From: Actinomycetes bacterium
GTDB lineage: Bacteria; Actinomycetota; Acidimicrobiia; Acidimicrobiales; JABEUL01
Length of the DNA stretch: 64,000 nucleotides
Direction: 5' to 3'
Assembly: GCA_021790815.1 (NCBI GenBank)
Contig: JAJYFT010000003.1
Coordinates: forward strand, 20,409-84,408
A program made the position numbers and the translations under genes. The notes beneath the pieces were generated by a model that ran no database searches, was not told the DNA's origin, and worked only from the letters and a program-made list of their open reading frames with translations. Shown in pieces: positions 19,628 to 29,519 of the stretch. The number at the start of each line of letters is the position of its first letter. The stretch's first letter is position 1.

Positions 19628-21448
19628 CTACTCTACAGTCACTGTCTTTGCTAAATTCCTTGGCCTATCAACATCATTGCCATTGATCTGTGCCAACTCA
19701 TAAGCTAGAAACTGCATAGGGATTATATCGATGATTGGGTGAAAGAGTTCGTGCGTAACAGGCACTTTAAAACAGTACTTAGTAAACTCTTCAGACGCGA
19801 CAACAGCGATTAAAGCTCCTCTAGCTTTTACTTCTTCTAAATTACTCTTTACCTTATCTAAAAGTCTATTCTTAGTCGCAATTCCAATTGCAACTACCTT
19901 GTCATCTACTAACGCTATGGGTCCGTGCTTAAGTTCTCCTGCGGCATAACCCTCAGCGTGCAAATAAGATATCTCTTTGAGCTTGAGAGCTGCTTCTAAA
20001 GCAGTCGGATACCCAACATGTCTACCTAAAAAGAAAAAATCTTTAGAGTAAGAAATTTCTCTTGAAATCTCTCTGTATGTCGTCTCACTCTTGAGTGTCT
20101 CATCTATTAGAAGAGGAACTGACGAAAGTTCATCAAAAAGCTTGTCAACTTCGCTAGGGTAAAGTGTTCCCCTCAATTCAGCTAATGCTAATGCTAGAAT
20201 TTCTAACGCAGTAATTTGAGAAACATATGTTTTAGTAGCCGCAACCCCAACTTCAGGTCCAGCTCTTGTATAAAGAACTGTGTCAGCTTCCCGGCTAAGG
20301 GAAGAGTCCACTACATTTGAAATCGCAACTACGGTCGACTTCCATCTCTTAGCTTCTTTAATAGCTTGAAGTGTATCTATTGTCTCACCAGATTGGCTTA
20401 CACCAACAACCAAAGTTCGTGAATCTAATATTGGATCTCTGTACCTAAACTCACTTGCAATATCAATTTCGACTTGGAGCCGAGTCCAGTGCTCTATAGC
20501 GTACTTAGCAACCATTGCTGCGTGAAAACTACTTCCACATGCTACTAAAAATATCTTTTCAATATCTCTTAGCTCTTGAGCACTTAGGCGCATTTCGTCA
20601 AAGACTAGAGTGGAAAGTTGTCCCTTTTTCCCTCTTAGGGTATCTGCGACAGCGGAGGGTTGTTCGTGGATCTCTTTGAGCATGAAAGTTTCATATCCGC
20701 CTTTTTCAGCTGCGTTCAGGTCCCAATTTACTTCCGTCCTTAAAATATCTGTTATTTCACCATTCGCACTAACGACATTAATTTCTTGATCTTTGATATC
20801 AATACACTGGCCATCAAAGACAAGGTAAAACTCCGACACTTTGCCTAGAAGTGCCGGAATATCAGACGCAACAGCAATGAAGTCATCGGCAACTCCAATT
20901 ATTAACGGTGAGATATTTTTTGCGACGGCTAATTCGTTGGGAAACTTTGAGCCAACTAATCCAATTGCATAAGTTCCATGAAGTTGTGAAACGACTTTTG
21001 AAAGTATTTCACCAAGATTTTTACCGGCTTCTACAGACTCTTCAGCTAGGTGGGCTATGACTTCAGAGTCAGTATTTGAAGTAAACTCGTGACCTCGCTT
21101 TAGAAGTTCTTCTTTTAACTCGAAATGGTTCTCTATTATGCCATTGTGGACAATTGCAAATTCATTATTGCAATCAAAAAGAGGATGTGCGTTTTCAATT
21201 GAGGGTTTGCCATGTGTTGCCCATCTTGTGTGACCGATTCCTAGCGTAGCCTTACAATCTTTAAGAATTACATCAGTCGCTAATCTACTTAATGAGTCAG
21301 TTCCATTTGACTCTCTAAAACGAATTAACTCATTTTCACAAAGAACAACGCCTGCAGAATCATACCCACGATACTCGAGTCTGCTTAATCCATCAATAAT
21401 CAGACTAGCTACCGGTTCTTTTCCAACCACAGCAATGATGCCGCACAT
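19628..21448 (-). CDS. glmS: Glutamine-fructose-6-phosphate aminotransferase
   Basis: 606 residues. The N-terminal nucleophile is Cys2 (MCGIIAVVG), which becomes terminal after Met removal. The glutaminase domain includes GIGHTRWATHG and HNGIIEN. Two SIS domains follow, with VACGSSFHAA and SQSGETIDTL, and the C-terminus ends DRPRNLAKTVTVE. It makes glucosamine-6-phosphate for UDP-GlcNAc. No glmS ribozyme is expected, because the gap to glmM is only three bases. Confidence 0.98.
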   Translation of the reverse strand: MCGIIAVVGKEPVASLIIDGLSRLEYRGYDSAGVVLCENELIRFRESNGTDSLSRLATDVILKDCKATLGIGHTRWATHGKPSIENAHPLFDCNNEFAIVHNGIIENHFELKEELLKRGHEFTSNTDSEVIAHLAEESVEAGKNLGEILSKVVSQLHGTYAIGLVGSKFPNELAVAKNISPLIIGVADDFIAVASDIPALLGKVSEFYLVFDGQCIDIKDQEINVVSANGEITDILRTEVNWDLNAAEKGGYETFMLKEIHEQPSAVADTLRGKKGQLSTLVFDEMRLSAQELRDIEKIFLVACGSSFHAAMVAKYAIEHWTRLQVEIDIASEFRYRDPILDSRTLVVGVSQSGETIDTLQAIKEAKRWKSTVVAISNVVDSSLSREADTVLYTRAGPEVGVAATKTYVSQITALEILALALAELRGTLYPSEVDKLFDELSSVPLLIDETLKSETTYREISREISYSKDFFFLGRHVGYPTALEAALKLKEISYLHAEGYAAGELKHGPIALVDDKVVAIGIATKNRLLDKVKSNLEEVKARGALIAVVASEEFTKYCFKVPVTHELFHPIIDIIPMQFLAYELAQINGNDVDRPRNLAKTVTVE

Positions 21449-21451
21449 ATT

Positions 21452-22798
21452 CTAAAGCCTAATACTATTTTCTATGATGTGTTCCAACTCTGAAGCTACA
21501 CTGTTTGCAATTTGATTAGCTCTGTCTTGTGTTGTCATCTCGACCATAACTCTTACTAACGGTTCAGTCCCACTTTGCCTTACAAATACTCGACCAGAGT
21601 TATTAATTGAGCTTTCTATATCGTGCAGAAATGACTTAAACTCGTTAGAGGATAAAAATTTACCTATAGATTCCCTGCTAACACCACTATGCCTTACATT
21701 CACCAGGGTTTGCGGATATTTCTCCATTGAATTTAGACGAAGTTCGTAAAGATATTTTTCCGATCTCTTCATTAAATCCAACATTAAGACTGCCGTTAAA
21801 ATTCCATCGCCTGTTGAAGTAATATCACGTCTTATTATGTGGCCTGATTGCTCACCTCCGAGTGAAAGGTTATCTTTGATTAGAGCTTCAGAAACAAATT
21901 TGTCTCCAACTTCTGTTGTAACAACATCAATGCCTTTGTTTTTCATTGCTTCATAGAAACCAAAATTACTCATTACCGTAACGACAACAGTATTTTTCTG
22001 AAGAGTCCTTCTGTCTCTCATGTCCTCAGCGAACATAGCAACAATATAATCTCCGTCAATCTCATTAAGATTCTCGTCAATTGCAATCATCCTATCCGCA
22101 TCTCCATCAAATGCGATGCCTACGTATCCTGGACGTTTCTTAACTGCATCAACAAGACTTACTAAATTAGTCGCACCACATTGATCATTTATAGATACCC
22201 CATCATCAGAGTCGTTAATTACAAAAACTTCGGCCCCTAAAGATTCAAATATTGGCAAAGCAAATTTTGCAGATGCTCCATTTGCACAGTCAATGACAGT
22301 CTTAACCCCACTTAAAGAGTCCGTTACGGAATTTCTAATTTGATCCCGCCAGTAGAGAAGTTCGGATTGAGCTTGAGCAACTCGACCAATTCTTGAAGTT
22401 TTGTGTTTAGGAATTGCCTTTTCTATGTAGTTCTCTATCTCAATCTCCACACTCCGAGAAAGCTTAAAACCATCATTTCCGACTAACTTAATACCATTGT
22501 CTAAATAGGGATTGTGAGAAGCCGAGATAACTGCACAGTTAAGTCCCAAATTCTTCGCTACGCTCATCACAGCTGGTGTTGGCGCAATTCCAAGATCGAG
22601 TACGTCAACTCCGCTACTGTTTAATCCATCTGCTAGTGACTTCATAAGCGACGAACCAGATATTCGTGAATCCCTACCAACTACTATAGAATCAATGTTG
22701 AGCACGTACGCTACGGCCTCACCAAGCAAACGCATAAACTCATTAGTTAGCTCAATGTCAGCAACTCCACGGATCCCGTCGGTGCCAAATTTTAACAA
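21452..22798 (-). CDS. glmM: Phosphoglucosamine mutase
   Basis: 448 residues. It starts LKFGTDGIRGVAD; the catalytic phosphoserine is S94 in ISASHNPYLDNG, the metal loop is FDGDADR, and the C-terminal phosphate-binding loop is RQSGTEPLVRV. It turns glucosamine-6-phosphate into glucosamine-1-phosphate, the step after GlmS. The start is TTG, four bases after the rpsI stop, with only a weak AGAGA upstream, so coupling to rpsI is likely. Confidence 0.97.
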   Translation of the reverse strand: MLKFGTDGIRGVADIELTNEFMRLLGEAVAYVLNIDSIVVGRDSRISGSSLMKSLADGLNSSGVDVLDLGIAPTPAVMSVAKNLGLNCAVISASHNPYLDNGIKLVGNDGFKLSRSVEIEIENYIEKAIPKHKTSRIGRVAQAQSELLYWRDQIRNSVTDSLSGVKTVIDCANGASAKFALPIFESLGAEVFVINDSDDGVSINDQCGATNLVSLVDAVKKRPGYVGIAFDGDADRMIAIDENLNEIDGDYIVAMFAEDMRDRRTLQKNTVVVTVMSNFGFYEAMKNKGIDVVTTEVGDKFVSEALIKDNLSLGGEQSGHIIRRDITSTGDGILTAVLMLDLMKRSEKYLYELRLNSMEKYPQTLVNVRHSGVSRESIGKFLSSNEFKSFLHDIESSINNSGRVFVRQSGTEPLVRVMVEMTTQDRANQIANSVASELEHIIENSIRL

Positions 22799-22802
22799 AT
22801 GA

Positions 22803-23195
22803 CTATCTCTTTGAATACTGAGGAGCTTTTCGTGCTTTCTTTAGTCCGTACTTCTTAGACTCTTTCTCTCTGGCATCTCTAGTCAAAAAACCAGAACGTT
22901 TGAGGTCTGGCCTCTTTTCAGGTATTACCTCAATTATTGCTCTAGCTATTCCAAGTTTTAATGCTCCGGCTTGACCGGATAGTCCGCCACCACAGATAGT
23001 TGCATCAACGTCATAGGTATCATGTATCTTTGCTATCACTAGAGGCTGGGTAACCAACACTTGGTGCACTTTAGATGGAAAGTACTCGTTTAGAGGTCTT
23101 TTGTTGATGGTAATTATTCCAGACCCAGAGCGAATCCTTACTCTTGCGATAGCTGACTTACGTCGACCTGTTGATTGTGTTAAAGGTTGTGACAT
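22803..23195 (-). CDS. rpsI: 30S ribosomal protein S9
   Basis: 130 residues. It has the usual [12 protein letters not shown] start, [10 protein letters not shown] and the [17 protein letters not shown] core. It ends [12 protein letters not shown], whose arginine reaches the P-site tRNA. It follows rplM by nine bases, the standard rplM-rpsI pair, and leads into glmM. Confidence 0.97.
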   Translation of the reverse strand: MSQPLTQSTGRRKSAIARVRIRSGSGIITINKRPLNEYFPSKVHQVLVTQPLVIAKIHDTYDVDATICGGGLSGQAGALKLGIARAIIEVIPEKRPDLKRSGFLTRDAREKESKKYGLKKARKAPQYSKR

Positions 23196-23204
23196 TTCTA
23201 ACTC

Positions 23205-23654
23205 CTATGATGCCCTTTTTGCTGAAGGCAGTTCCAACTTTATAGGTGTTTGGGCCTGATGAGGATGGCTGTCGCTCGCATACACGTGAAGTTTTTTTAA
23301 CATTTGCCGACCTAAACTTGTTTTTGGCAACATACCTCGAACAGTAATTTTCAATAGTTCCTCTGGTCTCTTCTCGAGTAGATCAGCATAACTCTCTTTT
23401 CTCAAACCTCCAGGATACCCAGAGTGACGATAAGCAAAAGTATTGTCTGCTTTTCTTGCAGTCATTACAAGTTTTGACGCATTGACCACTATTACATTAT
23501 CACCAGTATCGAGATGCGGCGCATAGCCTGGCCTGTGCTTGCCCATCAAAACTGTTGCAATTTCACTTGCAAGGCGACCTAATACCATGCCATCTGCATC
23601 CACTAAGTGCCACTCTCTTTTGATTTCTTTACCTTTTGGGGAAAACGTAGTCAA
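23205..23654 (-). CDS. rplM: 50S ribosomal protein L13
   Basis: 149 residues with WHLVDADGMVLGRLASEIA, KHRPGYAPHLDTGD and MLPKTSLGRQMLKKLHVY, all L13 hallmarks. The start is TTG at 23654 with GGAGA six bases upstream. It heads the rplM-rpsI unit downstream of truA. Confidence 0.97.
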   Translation of the reverse strand: MTTFSPKGKEIKREWHLVDADGMVLGRLASEIATVLMGKHRPGYAPHLDTGDNVIVVNASKLVMTARKADNTFAYRHSGYPGGLRKESYADLLEKRPEELLKITVRGMLPKTSLGRQMLKKLHVYASDSHPHQAQTPIKLELPSAKRAS

Positions 23655-23722
23655 AGATTCTCCATTTCCTAGACTTTTATTGCCACTAAAACATTCCGTT
23701 AAGCTTATTTTCTTGTATTAAT

Positions 23723-24529
23723 TTAAGCAAGCCATTTTAGGGGCGACGTAATATTATAGCGCACTTTATGAAGATACAATCCATCTGGAGGTGCGATATG
23801 CTTTATTGCGCTTCTGTCTTCTTGACTTTGGGCTTTCTTAAGTACTGAGGCAGGTATCTTACTCAATCCAACTTCAACGAGTGTCCCAATAATAGACCTA
23901 ACCATTTGGTGACAAAAAGAACTAGCTGTCAAAGTAAACTCAAGAATATCGTTTGCATTTCTGACAAGGGATACATCGTAAACTCGTCTTACAAGAGAAA
24001 CTTCTTTATCTTTTGGTTTGCGACAAAAGCTTGCAAAACTATGCTCCCCAATTAAGCTGTCACAAGCAAGATTCATCACTTTTAGATCAAGTTCTTGGCC
24101 AATATGCCAAACATAACCTTGTTCCCAAGGAAACCTGTCAAAACTCTCTCGAATGTAGTACTTATATGTTCGGCTAACCGCACTATAGCGAGCATGAAAT
24201 TCATTGGGAACTTGATCGATTTCTTTTATAAATATATGTGGAAAAACTATGGAGTTCAAACTCTTTTTAATCTTCGTAAAATCAATCTCATCCAAGCTAA
24301 ATCTTAAGCCATCTTTTGGACATTCGATATGGACAACCTGGCCAAATGCATGAACACCTGCATCAGTTCTGCCTGCACAAAATATTTCGAACTCTTGACC
24401 AAACACCTTTGAGTAAGCACTTCTTAATTCAGATGCGACAGTAGAAAGGTTAGGTTGATACTGAAAACCATGGAAACTCCTACCATCATAGGCAAGGAGT
24501 GAAGCGATTTTTACAATGCCTTCAGGCAA
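23723..24529 (-). CDS. truA: tRNA pseudouridine(38-40) synthase TruA
   Basis: 268 residues. The catalytic aspartate lies in CAGRTDAGVHAFGQ, the RTD-AGVHA motif of TruA. YDGRSFHGFQYQP opens the fold and SFCHQMVRSIIGTLVEVG closes it. It modifies U38-U40 in tRNA anticodon arms. A TTG at 24529 is the only start that keeps the first strand; no clear Shine-Dalgarno is visible. It follows rplQ by 19 bases, as is common. Confidence 0.95.
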   Translation of the reverse strand: MPEGIVKIASLLAYDGRSFHGFQYQPNLSTVASELRSAYSKVFGQEFEIFCAGRTDAGVHAFGQVVHIECPKDGLRFSLDEIDFTKIKKSLNSIVFPHIFIKEIDQVPNEFHARYSAVSRTYKYYIRESFDRFPWEQGYVWHIGQELDLKVMNLACDSLIGEHSFASFCRKPKDKEVSLVRRVYDVSLVRNANDILEFTLTASSFCHQMVRSIIGTLVEVGLSKIPASVLKKAQSQEDRSAIKHIAPPDGLYLHKVRYNITSPLKWLA

Positions 24530-24548
24530 AGCTTACAGCGTCTTGAAA

Positions 24549-24902
24549 TCAGACTAGCTCTATACGAGCCATTGGTGCATTGTCTCCCTGTCTTGGACCC
24601 AACTTAAGAATTCTGGTGTAACCGCCATTTCTCTCAGTGTATCTGGGGCCAATTTCGTTGAAGAGTTTATACGCCATATCCTTATCACGAATAAGTGCAA
24701 CGACTCTTCGGTGATCCGCAACTTCACCTCTTTTTGCAGCAGTTATTACTTTTTCAGCAACAGGTCGCAAAGCTTTTGCTTTTGCTTCTGTAGTGACAAT
24801 CGCCTCTGCTGCAATCAGTGACGCAACGAGGTTGCCCATCATTGCTTTAGCATGAGCTGCGTCACCACCAAATCTTGCACCTTTTTTTGGCTTACCACGC
24901 AT
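24549..24902 (-). CDS. rplQ: 50S ribosomal protein L17
   Basis: 117 residues. The first part has the L17 pattern of [14 protein letters not shown] and [18 protein letters not shown], and it ends [12 protein letters not shown]. The usual opening (MRH..G..LGR) is replaced by [18 protein letters not shown], an actinobacterial form. Its ATG lies directly after the rpoA stop. Confidence 0.96.
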   Translation of the reverse strand: MRGKPKKGARFGGDAAHAKAMMGNLVASLIAAEAIVTTEAKAKALRPVAEKVITAAKRGEVADHRRVVALIRDKDMAYKLFNEIGPRYTERNGGYTRILKLGPRQGDNAPMARIELV

Positions 24903-25847
24903 TTATATCCCCTGAAACCCTCTGAGCGTAAGACCACGCTCATCTAGCTTAACAATTACTTCATCAAGTGACTTTTGCCCAAAGTTGGTTAGGGTTAGCA
25001 ACTCTTCAACACTTCGCTGTAGAAGTTCACCGATGGTATTAATCTGAGCTCTCTTAAGACAGTTGCGAGGTCTTTCAGTAAGATCAAGATCTTCAATCGG
25101 AAGGTCCAGATCAGGTGAAGATGAGTTACTTGACGATACTTCCCCTAATTCAAGCCCTATTGGCTGATCACTAAGACTTGCAATCAGTCCCACAAGATTC
25201 TTCAACGTTTCGCCCGCTGAGGCAAGTGCCTCACGTGGCGTAATCGAACCATCGGTCTCAACATCTAAGATTAGCTTGTCGTAGTTTGTTGCCATTTCAA
25301 CCCTAGTCGTCTCCACAGAAAGAGCTACTCGTCTAACAGGTGAGAAAATAGCATCTACTGGTATTACACCAATAGTATTCGAACGGCTTGTTCTGTCTGC
25401 AGATAGATAACCACGTCCCTGTTCGACAGTAAGATCCATTGCAACTCGACCTTTTTCGTTTACGGTTGCTATTACAAGATCACCGTTGAGTATTTCAACA
25501 TCGCTAGATAGTTGGATGTCGCGAGCAAGGACCTGAGCGGGTCCACGCACGTCAAGTCTTAGTGTAACTGGCTCTTCTGAATAGCACTGCAGCACAATAT
25601 CCTTGATATTTAAAATTATGTCAGCCACATCTTCTTTTATCCCAGGTAACGATGTAAACTCATGAAGAGCGTCATCAAACCTTACCTGTGTAATTGCAGC
25701 ACCTGGTATTGAAGACAATAACGTTCTTCTTAGCGAGTTGCCTATCGTGTGACCAAAACCAGGCTCAAGAGGGCTAACAACAAACTTTTGTCTATTGCCA
25801 ACTTCATCGTCCAATGCCTCTACAGTTGGCCTTTGTATAATTAACAT
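24903..25847 (-). CDS. rpoA: RNA polymerase alpha subunit
   Basis: 314 residues. The N-terminal assembly domain (about 1-230) has EPGFGHTIGNSLRRTLLSSIPGAAIT and later ASAGETLKNLVGLI. A serine- and aspartate-rich linker leads to the C-terminal domain (LTERPRNCLKRAQINTIGELL) that contacts UP elements and activators. It follows rpsD after a 68-base gap. Confidence 0.98.
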   Translation of the reverse strand: MLIIQRPTVEALDDEVGNRQKFVVSPLEPGFGHTIGNSLRRTLLSSIPGAAITQVRFDDALHEFTSLPGIKEDVADIILNIKDIVLQCYSEEPVTLRLDVRGPAQVLARDIQLSSDVEILNGDLVIATVNEKGRVAMDLTVEQGRGYLSADRTSRSNTIGVIPVDAIFSPVRRVALSVETTRVEMATNYDKLILDVETDGSITPREALASAGETLKNLVGLIASLSDQPIGLELGEVSSSNSSSPDLDLPIEDLDLTERPRNCLKRAQINTIGELLQRSVEELLTLTNFGQKSLDEVIVKLDERGLTLRGFQGI

Positions 25848-25915
25848 TTATTCTCCTTAGTCCCTTTCTTCGGCTAACTTTTAAATCTCTTTTGTTTAGA
25901 CAATCTTCAATAAAA

Positions 25916-26542
25916 CTACTTCGAGTAAAGTTCGACTATTAGTTGCTCACGAATTGGAGCGTCGACGTGTTCTCTCAAAGGAAGATTTAATACAGTTATA
26001 GAAGTTTTATCTTCAGACCTTTCTAACCATGCAGGTACAGCTCGATCAATTGTGTCAAAATTATGCCGAATAACAATAAATGATTTTGCCACCTCTGAAA
26101 GGCTTATGACGTCCCCAACCTTTACCCTATAACTAGGTATGGTAACTTTTTTTCCATTGACTAAAACATGACCGTGTCTAACGAACTGTCTTGACTGACT
26201 CCTACTTGAACCCCACACCGCCCTAAAAGCCACGTTGTCCAATCTCGTTTCTAAAATTCTTAAAAGTGTCTCACCCGTGATACCTGATAGACGGTTAGCC
26301 TCTTCATAACAATTAGCAAACTGAGTTTCTAAAATTCCATATATTCGGCGTGCCTTCTGCTTTTCTCTCAGCTGACCTAAGTACTCACTTCCCTGACGTG
26401 ACCTATCCCTACCATGTTCACCCGGTGGGTATGGCCTTCTCGTAACTGGACACTTTGGTGTATCACACTTGGGTCCCTTTAGAAAGAGTTGAACTTTTTC
26501 ACGTCGGCACAATCTGCAAACCGGACCAGTATATCTTGCCAT
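25916..26542 (-). CDS. rpsD: 30S ribosomal protein S4
   Basis: 208 residues with an N-terminal zinc site C9, C12, C26 and C31, the C+ form of S4. The S4 RNA-binding domain has RLDNVAFRAVWGSSRSQSRQFVRHGHVLVNGKKV. The ATG starts right after the rpsK stop. S4 nucleates 30S assembly and can repress its own operon. Confidence 0.98.
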   Translation of the reverse strand: MARYTGPVCRLCRREKVQLFLKGPKCDTPKCPVTRRPYPPGEHGRDRSRQGSEYLGQLREKQKARRIYGILETQFANCYEEANRLSGITGETLLRILETRLDNVAFRAVWGSSRSQSRQFVRHGHVLVNGKKVTIPSYRVKVGDVISLSEVAKSFIVIRHNFDTIDRAVPAWLERSEDKTSITVLNLPLREHVDAPIREQLIVELYSK

Positions 26543-26947
26543 TTAAACTCTCCTCCTCTTCTTGGGACGACAGCCGTTGTGAGGCATTGGAGTAACATCT
26601 TTTGTCGATACAACTTCAATACCGGCTGCTACTAAGGATCTAATAGCTGTCTCACGTCCAGACCCTGGCCCTCTAACCAAAACATCAACACGCTGAACTC
26701 CATGCTCCATAGCTCGCTTAGCACACGCTTCAGCCGCCATTTGCGCAGCAAACGGAGTTGACTTTCTCGAACCTTTAAATCCAACGTTGCCCGCCGACGA
26801 CCAAGCCAGAACGTTTCCATCTGTATCAGAAATTGAAACAATCGTATTGTTGAACGAACTTTTTATGTGCGCAACTCCATAAGCAACATGCTTCTTCTCG
26901 CGCTTCTTTGCCTTCCTGCCACCCTGCTGTTTCGCTGGTTTCGCCAT
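26543..26947 (-). CDS. rpsK: 30S ribosomal protein S11
   Basis: 134 residues with [44 protein letters not shown] and the C-terminal [11 protein letters not shown]. It sits between rpsM and rpsD in the alpha operon. Confidence 0.98.
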   Translation of the reverse strand: MAKPAKQQGGRKAKKREKKHVAYGVAHIKSSFNNTIVSISDTDGNVLAWSSAGNVGFKGSRKSTPFAAQMAAEACAKRAMEHGVQRVDVLVRGPGSGRETAIRSLVAAGIEVVSTKDVTPMPHNGCRPKKRRRV

Positions 26948-26964
26948 CTAACTAATTACCATTT

Positions 26965-27342
26965 CTACTTACGAACCTTCTTCTTTCCTGCAACTGTTTT
27001 CTTGGGTCCTTTCCGTGTTCGGGCGTTAGTGTGTGTTCTTTGCCCTCTAACAGGAAGACCTCTCCTATGTCGGATGCCTTGGTAGCAACCAATGTCCATC
27101 TTCCTTTTTTTGTCACTTGCTACATCGCGTCTTAAATCACCCTCAACTTTTAAGTTTTCATCAATAAAAGCACGGATCTTGTTTATCTCTTCGTCAGTTA
27201 AATCTCTAACTTTTGTATCAACCGAAATCTCAGTCACTTCACAAATATTCTTTGCTTCTGATCTCCCAATTCCAAAAATATAGGTTAAAGCAATCTCTAA
27301 CCTTTTATCTCTTGGGATGTCAACACCTGCAATACGCGCCAT
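26965..27342 (-). CDS. rpsM: 30S ribosomal protein S13
   Basis: 125 residues from the ATG at 27342 ([14 protein letters not shown]). The ORF track adds 12 upstream codons that overlap rpmJ; the family start is the internal ATG, preceded by AGGG. Conserved parts are [36 protein letters not shown] and the basic tail. Confidence 0.97.
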   Translation of the reverse strand: MARIAGVDIPRDKRLEIALTYIFGIGRSEAKNICEVTEISVDTKVRDLTDEEINKIRAFIDENLKVEGDLRRDVASDKKRKMDIGCYQGIRHRRGLPVRGQRTHTNARTRKGPKKTVAGKKKVRK

Positions 27343-27343
27343 G

Positions 27344-27457
27344 CTAGCCCTGCCTTTGCTTGTGACGTGGGTTCTCACAAATGACCATTACAACTCTGTG
27401 TCTTCTGATCACCTTACATTTTTCACATATCGGTTTTACGCTTGGACGAACTTTCAT
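27344..27457 (-). CDS. rpmJ: 50S ribosomal protein L36
   Basis: 37 residues, too short for the ORF track: it starts [14 protein letters not shown] and ends PRHKQRQG. The zinc ligands are C11, C14 and C27 and H32, so this is the C+ form. It lies between infA and rpsM; the stop is one base from the rpsM ATG. Confidence 0.95.
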   Translation of the reverse strand: MKVRPSVKPICEKCKVIRRHRVVMVICENPRHKQRQG

Positions 27458-27497
27458 CTTTTCTCTCTTAAAATTGGAATATAAATGTCTTTAAAAT

Positions 27498-27722
27498 TTA
27501 TTTATAACGGTATGTTATGCGACCTCTATTGAGGTCATATGGAGTTATTTCAACCTGCACTCGATCACCCGAAAGTATCCGTATTCTATGCATCCTCATC
27601 TTACCTGACGAATGTGCGAGAATCTTATGACCATTCTCGAGTTCAACTCTGAACATAGCATTAGGAAGCGGCTCAACAACCGTACCTTCTAACACTATTG
27701 CCTCTTCTTTAGCTTTTTGCAG
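27498..27722 (-). CDS. infA: Translation initiation factor IF-1 (probable CTG start)
   Basis: The ORF track begins at a GTG at 27695 and gives 65 residues, lacking the conserved first strand. Reading in frame upstream gives [17 protein letters not shown], which aligns with the usual AKKEEAIEVEGTVVEP of IF-1. The only start-like codon at the correct place is CTG at 27720-27722, with GGAGG five bases before it. This yields 74 residues, near the normal 72-73. The OB-fold core [19 protein letters not shown] and the C-terminal RGRITYRYK are intact. An AAGAGG before the GTG also allows the shorter form. The gene is certain; the start is inferred. Confidence 0.93.
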   Translation of the reverse strand: MQKAKEEAIVLEGTVVEPLPNAMFRVELENGHKILAHSSGKMRMHRIRILSGDRVQVEITPYDLNRGRITYRYK

Positions 27723-27850
27723 ATATACCTCCGTGTAGTTTGCTAATTTAGCTATTTACAATAATTTAGAAATAACTTCATCAGACTAAAATTTACGCTT
27801 TTTTATAACAAATACCTTCGTTACATAGCGCGAACTTATATAATAGCACG

Positions 27851-28591
27851 TTACAAACGTGTCAAAATCTCTGGTCCAGATTCCGTCACCGCAATTGTGT
27901 GCTCAAAGTGTGCAGAAAGTAGACCGTCCTTTGTAACGACACTCCAGCCATCGTCTAAAACCCGAGTCTCATACCCTCCTTCATTGACCATCGGCTCTAC
28001 TGCAAAAACGTGACCTTCTCTTAAAATTGGTCCTGGGCTGCCCGGCCAATAGTTTGTGACCTGGGGTTCTTCGTGCATTTGTGTTCCAATTGCATGGCCA
28101 ACATACTCACGAACAACTGAATAACCGGCAGAAACTGCGACCTTTTCAACGGCTCTTCCAATCTCATTCAATCTATTTCCTGAAAACATCTGGTCAATTC
28201 CTGCATAAAGAGCCTTTTCCGTTACATCAATTAACCTGCTAACTCTTTCAGAAACTTTTCCCACTCCCATTGAAAACGCAGCATCTCCATGGTATCCATC
28301 GACTATCGCGCCACAGTCAATCGATATAAGATCACCTTCTTCAAGCCGATATCCGCCAGGTATTCCATGGACAATCATGCTGTTAGGCGAGGAACAAATT
28401 GTGGCAGGAAAACCATGGTATCCAAGGAAATTTGACTTAGCTAATCTCTTATCTAGAACGTCTCGTGAGATTTTATCAAGCTCTAAAGTTGTAACTCCAG
28501 GAACAATTTTTTCTTTTATTTTTTCGTGAATTTCGGCAACAACTTTGCCAGCCTTTCTCATTTTCTCAATCTCATCTTTCGAACGCCTCAA
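27851..28591 (-). CDS. map: Methionine aminopeptidase, type I
   Basis: About 246 residues. The metal ligands lie in ISIDCGAIVDGYHGDAA (two Asp), GHAIGTQMHEEP (His), FAVEPM (Glu) and FEHTIAV (Glu). It removes N-terminal Met from new proteins. The ORF track uses GTG at 28606; the TTG at 28591 is preferred here because GGGTGGGTG lies before it and the protein then begins LRRSKDEIEKMRKAG, the family start. It is separated from adk by about 250 bases and from infA by 128 bases, so it may have its own promoter. Confidence 0.95.
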   Translation of the reverse strand: MRRSKDEIEKMRKAGKVVAEIHEKIKEKIVPGVTTLELDKISRDVLDKRLAKSNFLGYHGFPATICSSPNSMIVHGIPGGYRLEEGDLISIDCGAIVDGYHGDAAFSMGVGKVSERVSRLIDVTEKALYAGIDQMFSGNRLNEIGRAVEKVAVSAGYSVVREYVGHAIGTQMHEEPQVTNYWPGSPGPILREGHVFAVEPMVNEGGYETRVLDDGWSVVTKDGLLSAHFEHTIAVTESGPEILTRL

Positions 28592-28605
28592 TTTACACCC
28601 ACCCA

Positions 28606-28623
28606 AAAAGTGATACCACTTTT
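28606..28623 (-). other. Small hairpin at the map start region
   Basis: AAAAGTG and CACTTTT form a perfect 7-bp stem with a 4-base loop directly before the candidate map starts. It could modulate access to the map ribosome site. The remaining bases up to the adk stop (28624-28853) show no gene or confident promoter. Confidence 0.3.
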
Positions 28624-28853
28624 AATAGCCATCTCAAATATTCTCATCAGGTAGTCTCACTAGTTCTTCTATTCGTGTCAATTTGATATAAATACATAAT
28701 TTGCAACTCGTAAAAAATAGTCCTCTAAAACAAATATCCTGAGAGCAACTTTCGATCAATAAAAATGCCACGCTGCCGTACTTGCTTTGCACATACTATA
28801 TGATTCAAAATATTCCTTTGTTGCAACTGGTTCACAATAGCTATTGTAATGAG

Positions 28854-29519
28854 TCAGTTTCGACTAAGTTTCGATTCAATAGCTTTTATGACCCTCGAAA
28901 GGACAACATCAGCAGTCCCAACTCCGTTAATAGTAGACAAAAGTGACTTCTCACGATAGAAGTCTACAAGTGGTGCAGTTTGTTCATCATAAAGAGTAAG
29001 CCTTCTAATAATTGCATCTTCTGTATCGTCATCTCTTTGGATGACTTCACCACCGCAAATATCGCATGTCCAATTAATTTTAGGAGGTTGAGAAGTCGAA
29101 TATACAGCCTGGCAATCAATACATACTCTCCTTGATGCAAGCCTTCTTAATACAACACCAGTGGGAACCTCTAGGTCAACTACTAGGTTAAGACTCAAAG
29201 GAAGGAGCATCTCTTCTAGGAGTACTGCCTGAGAAACAGTTCTAGGGTATCCATCCAAAATAAACCCTTTCTCCCTTGCGCCGTCTCTGTCCAATCTCTC
29301 AGCAACCATCTTATTTACAACTTCATCAGGTATAAGCTCACCTTTTTCCATTGATTTCTTTGCTTCAAGGCCTAATACAGTTTCAGCCCTCACAGCTGCT
29401 CTAAGCATGTCACCAGTCGCGATATGTGGGACAGCATAAAAACGTGACAATCGAACACATTGAGTTCCTTTTCCTGCGCCCTGTTTTCCCAGGACAACTA
29501 CAAATGCCCCCTTGTTCAC
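28854..29519 (-). CDS. adk: Adenylate kinase (zinc LID type)
   Basis: 221 residues with P-loop LGKQGAGKGTQC, the AMP-binding HIATGDMLRAAV and GFILDGYPRT. The LID has CxxC...CxxC (CIDC and CDIC), so it binds zinc. It balances AMP, ADP and ATP. The GTG start follows the secY stop without a gap (TAG-GTG), the classic secY-adk coupling. Confidence 0.96.
   Translation of the reverse strand: MNKGAFVVVLGKQGAGKGTQCVRLSRFYAVPHIATGDMLRAAVRAETVLGLEAKKSMEKGELIPDEVVNKMVAERLDRDGAREKGFILDGYPRTVSQAVLLEEMLLPLSLNLVVDLEVPTGVVLRRLASRRVCIDCQAVYSTSQPPKINWTCDICGGEVIQRDDDTEDAIIRRLTLYDEQTAPLVDFYREKSLLSTINGVGTADVVLSRVIKAIESKLSRN

Noticed and set aside
27498-27695. infA as a 65-residue ORF from GTG
   Set aside because: It lacks the first strand of IF-1; the in-frame upstream sequence matches the family, so the longer CTG-start form is preferred.
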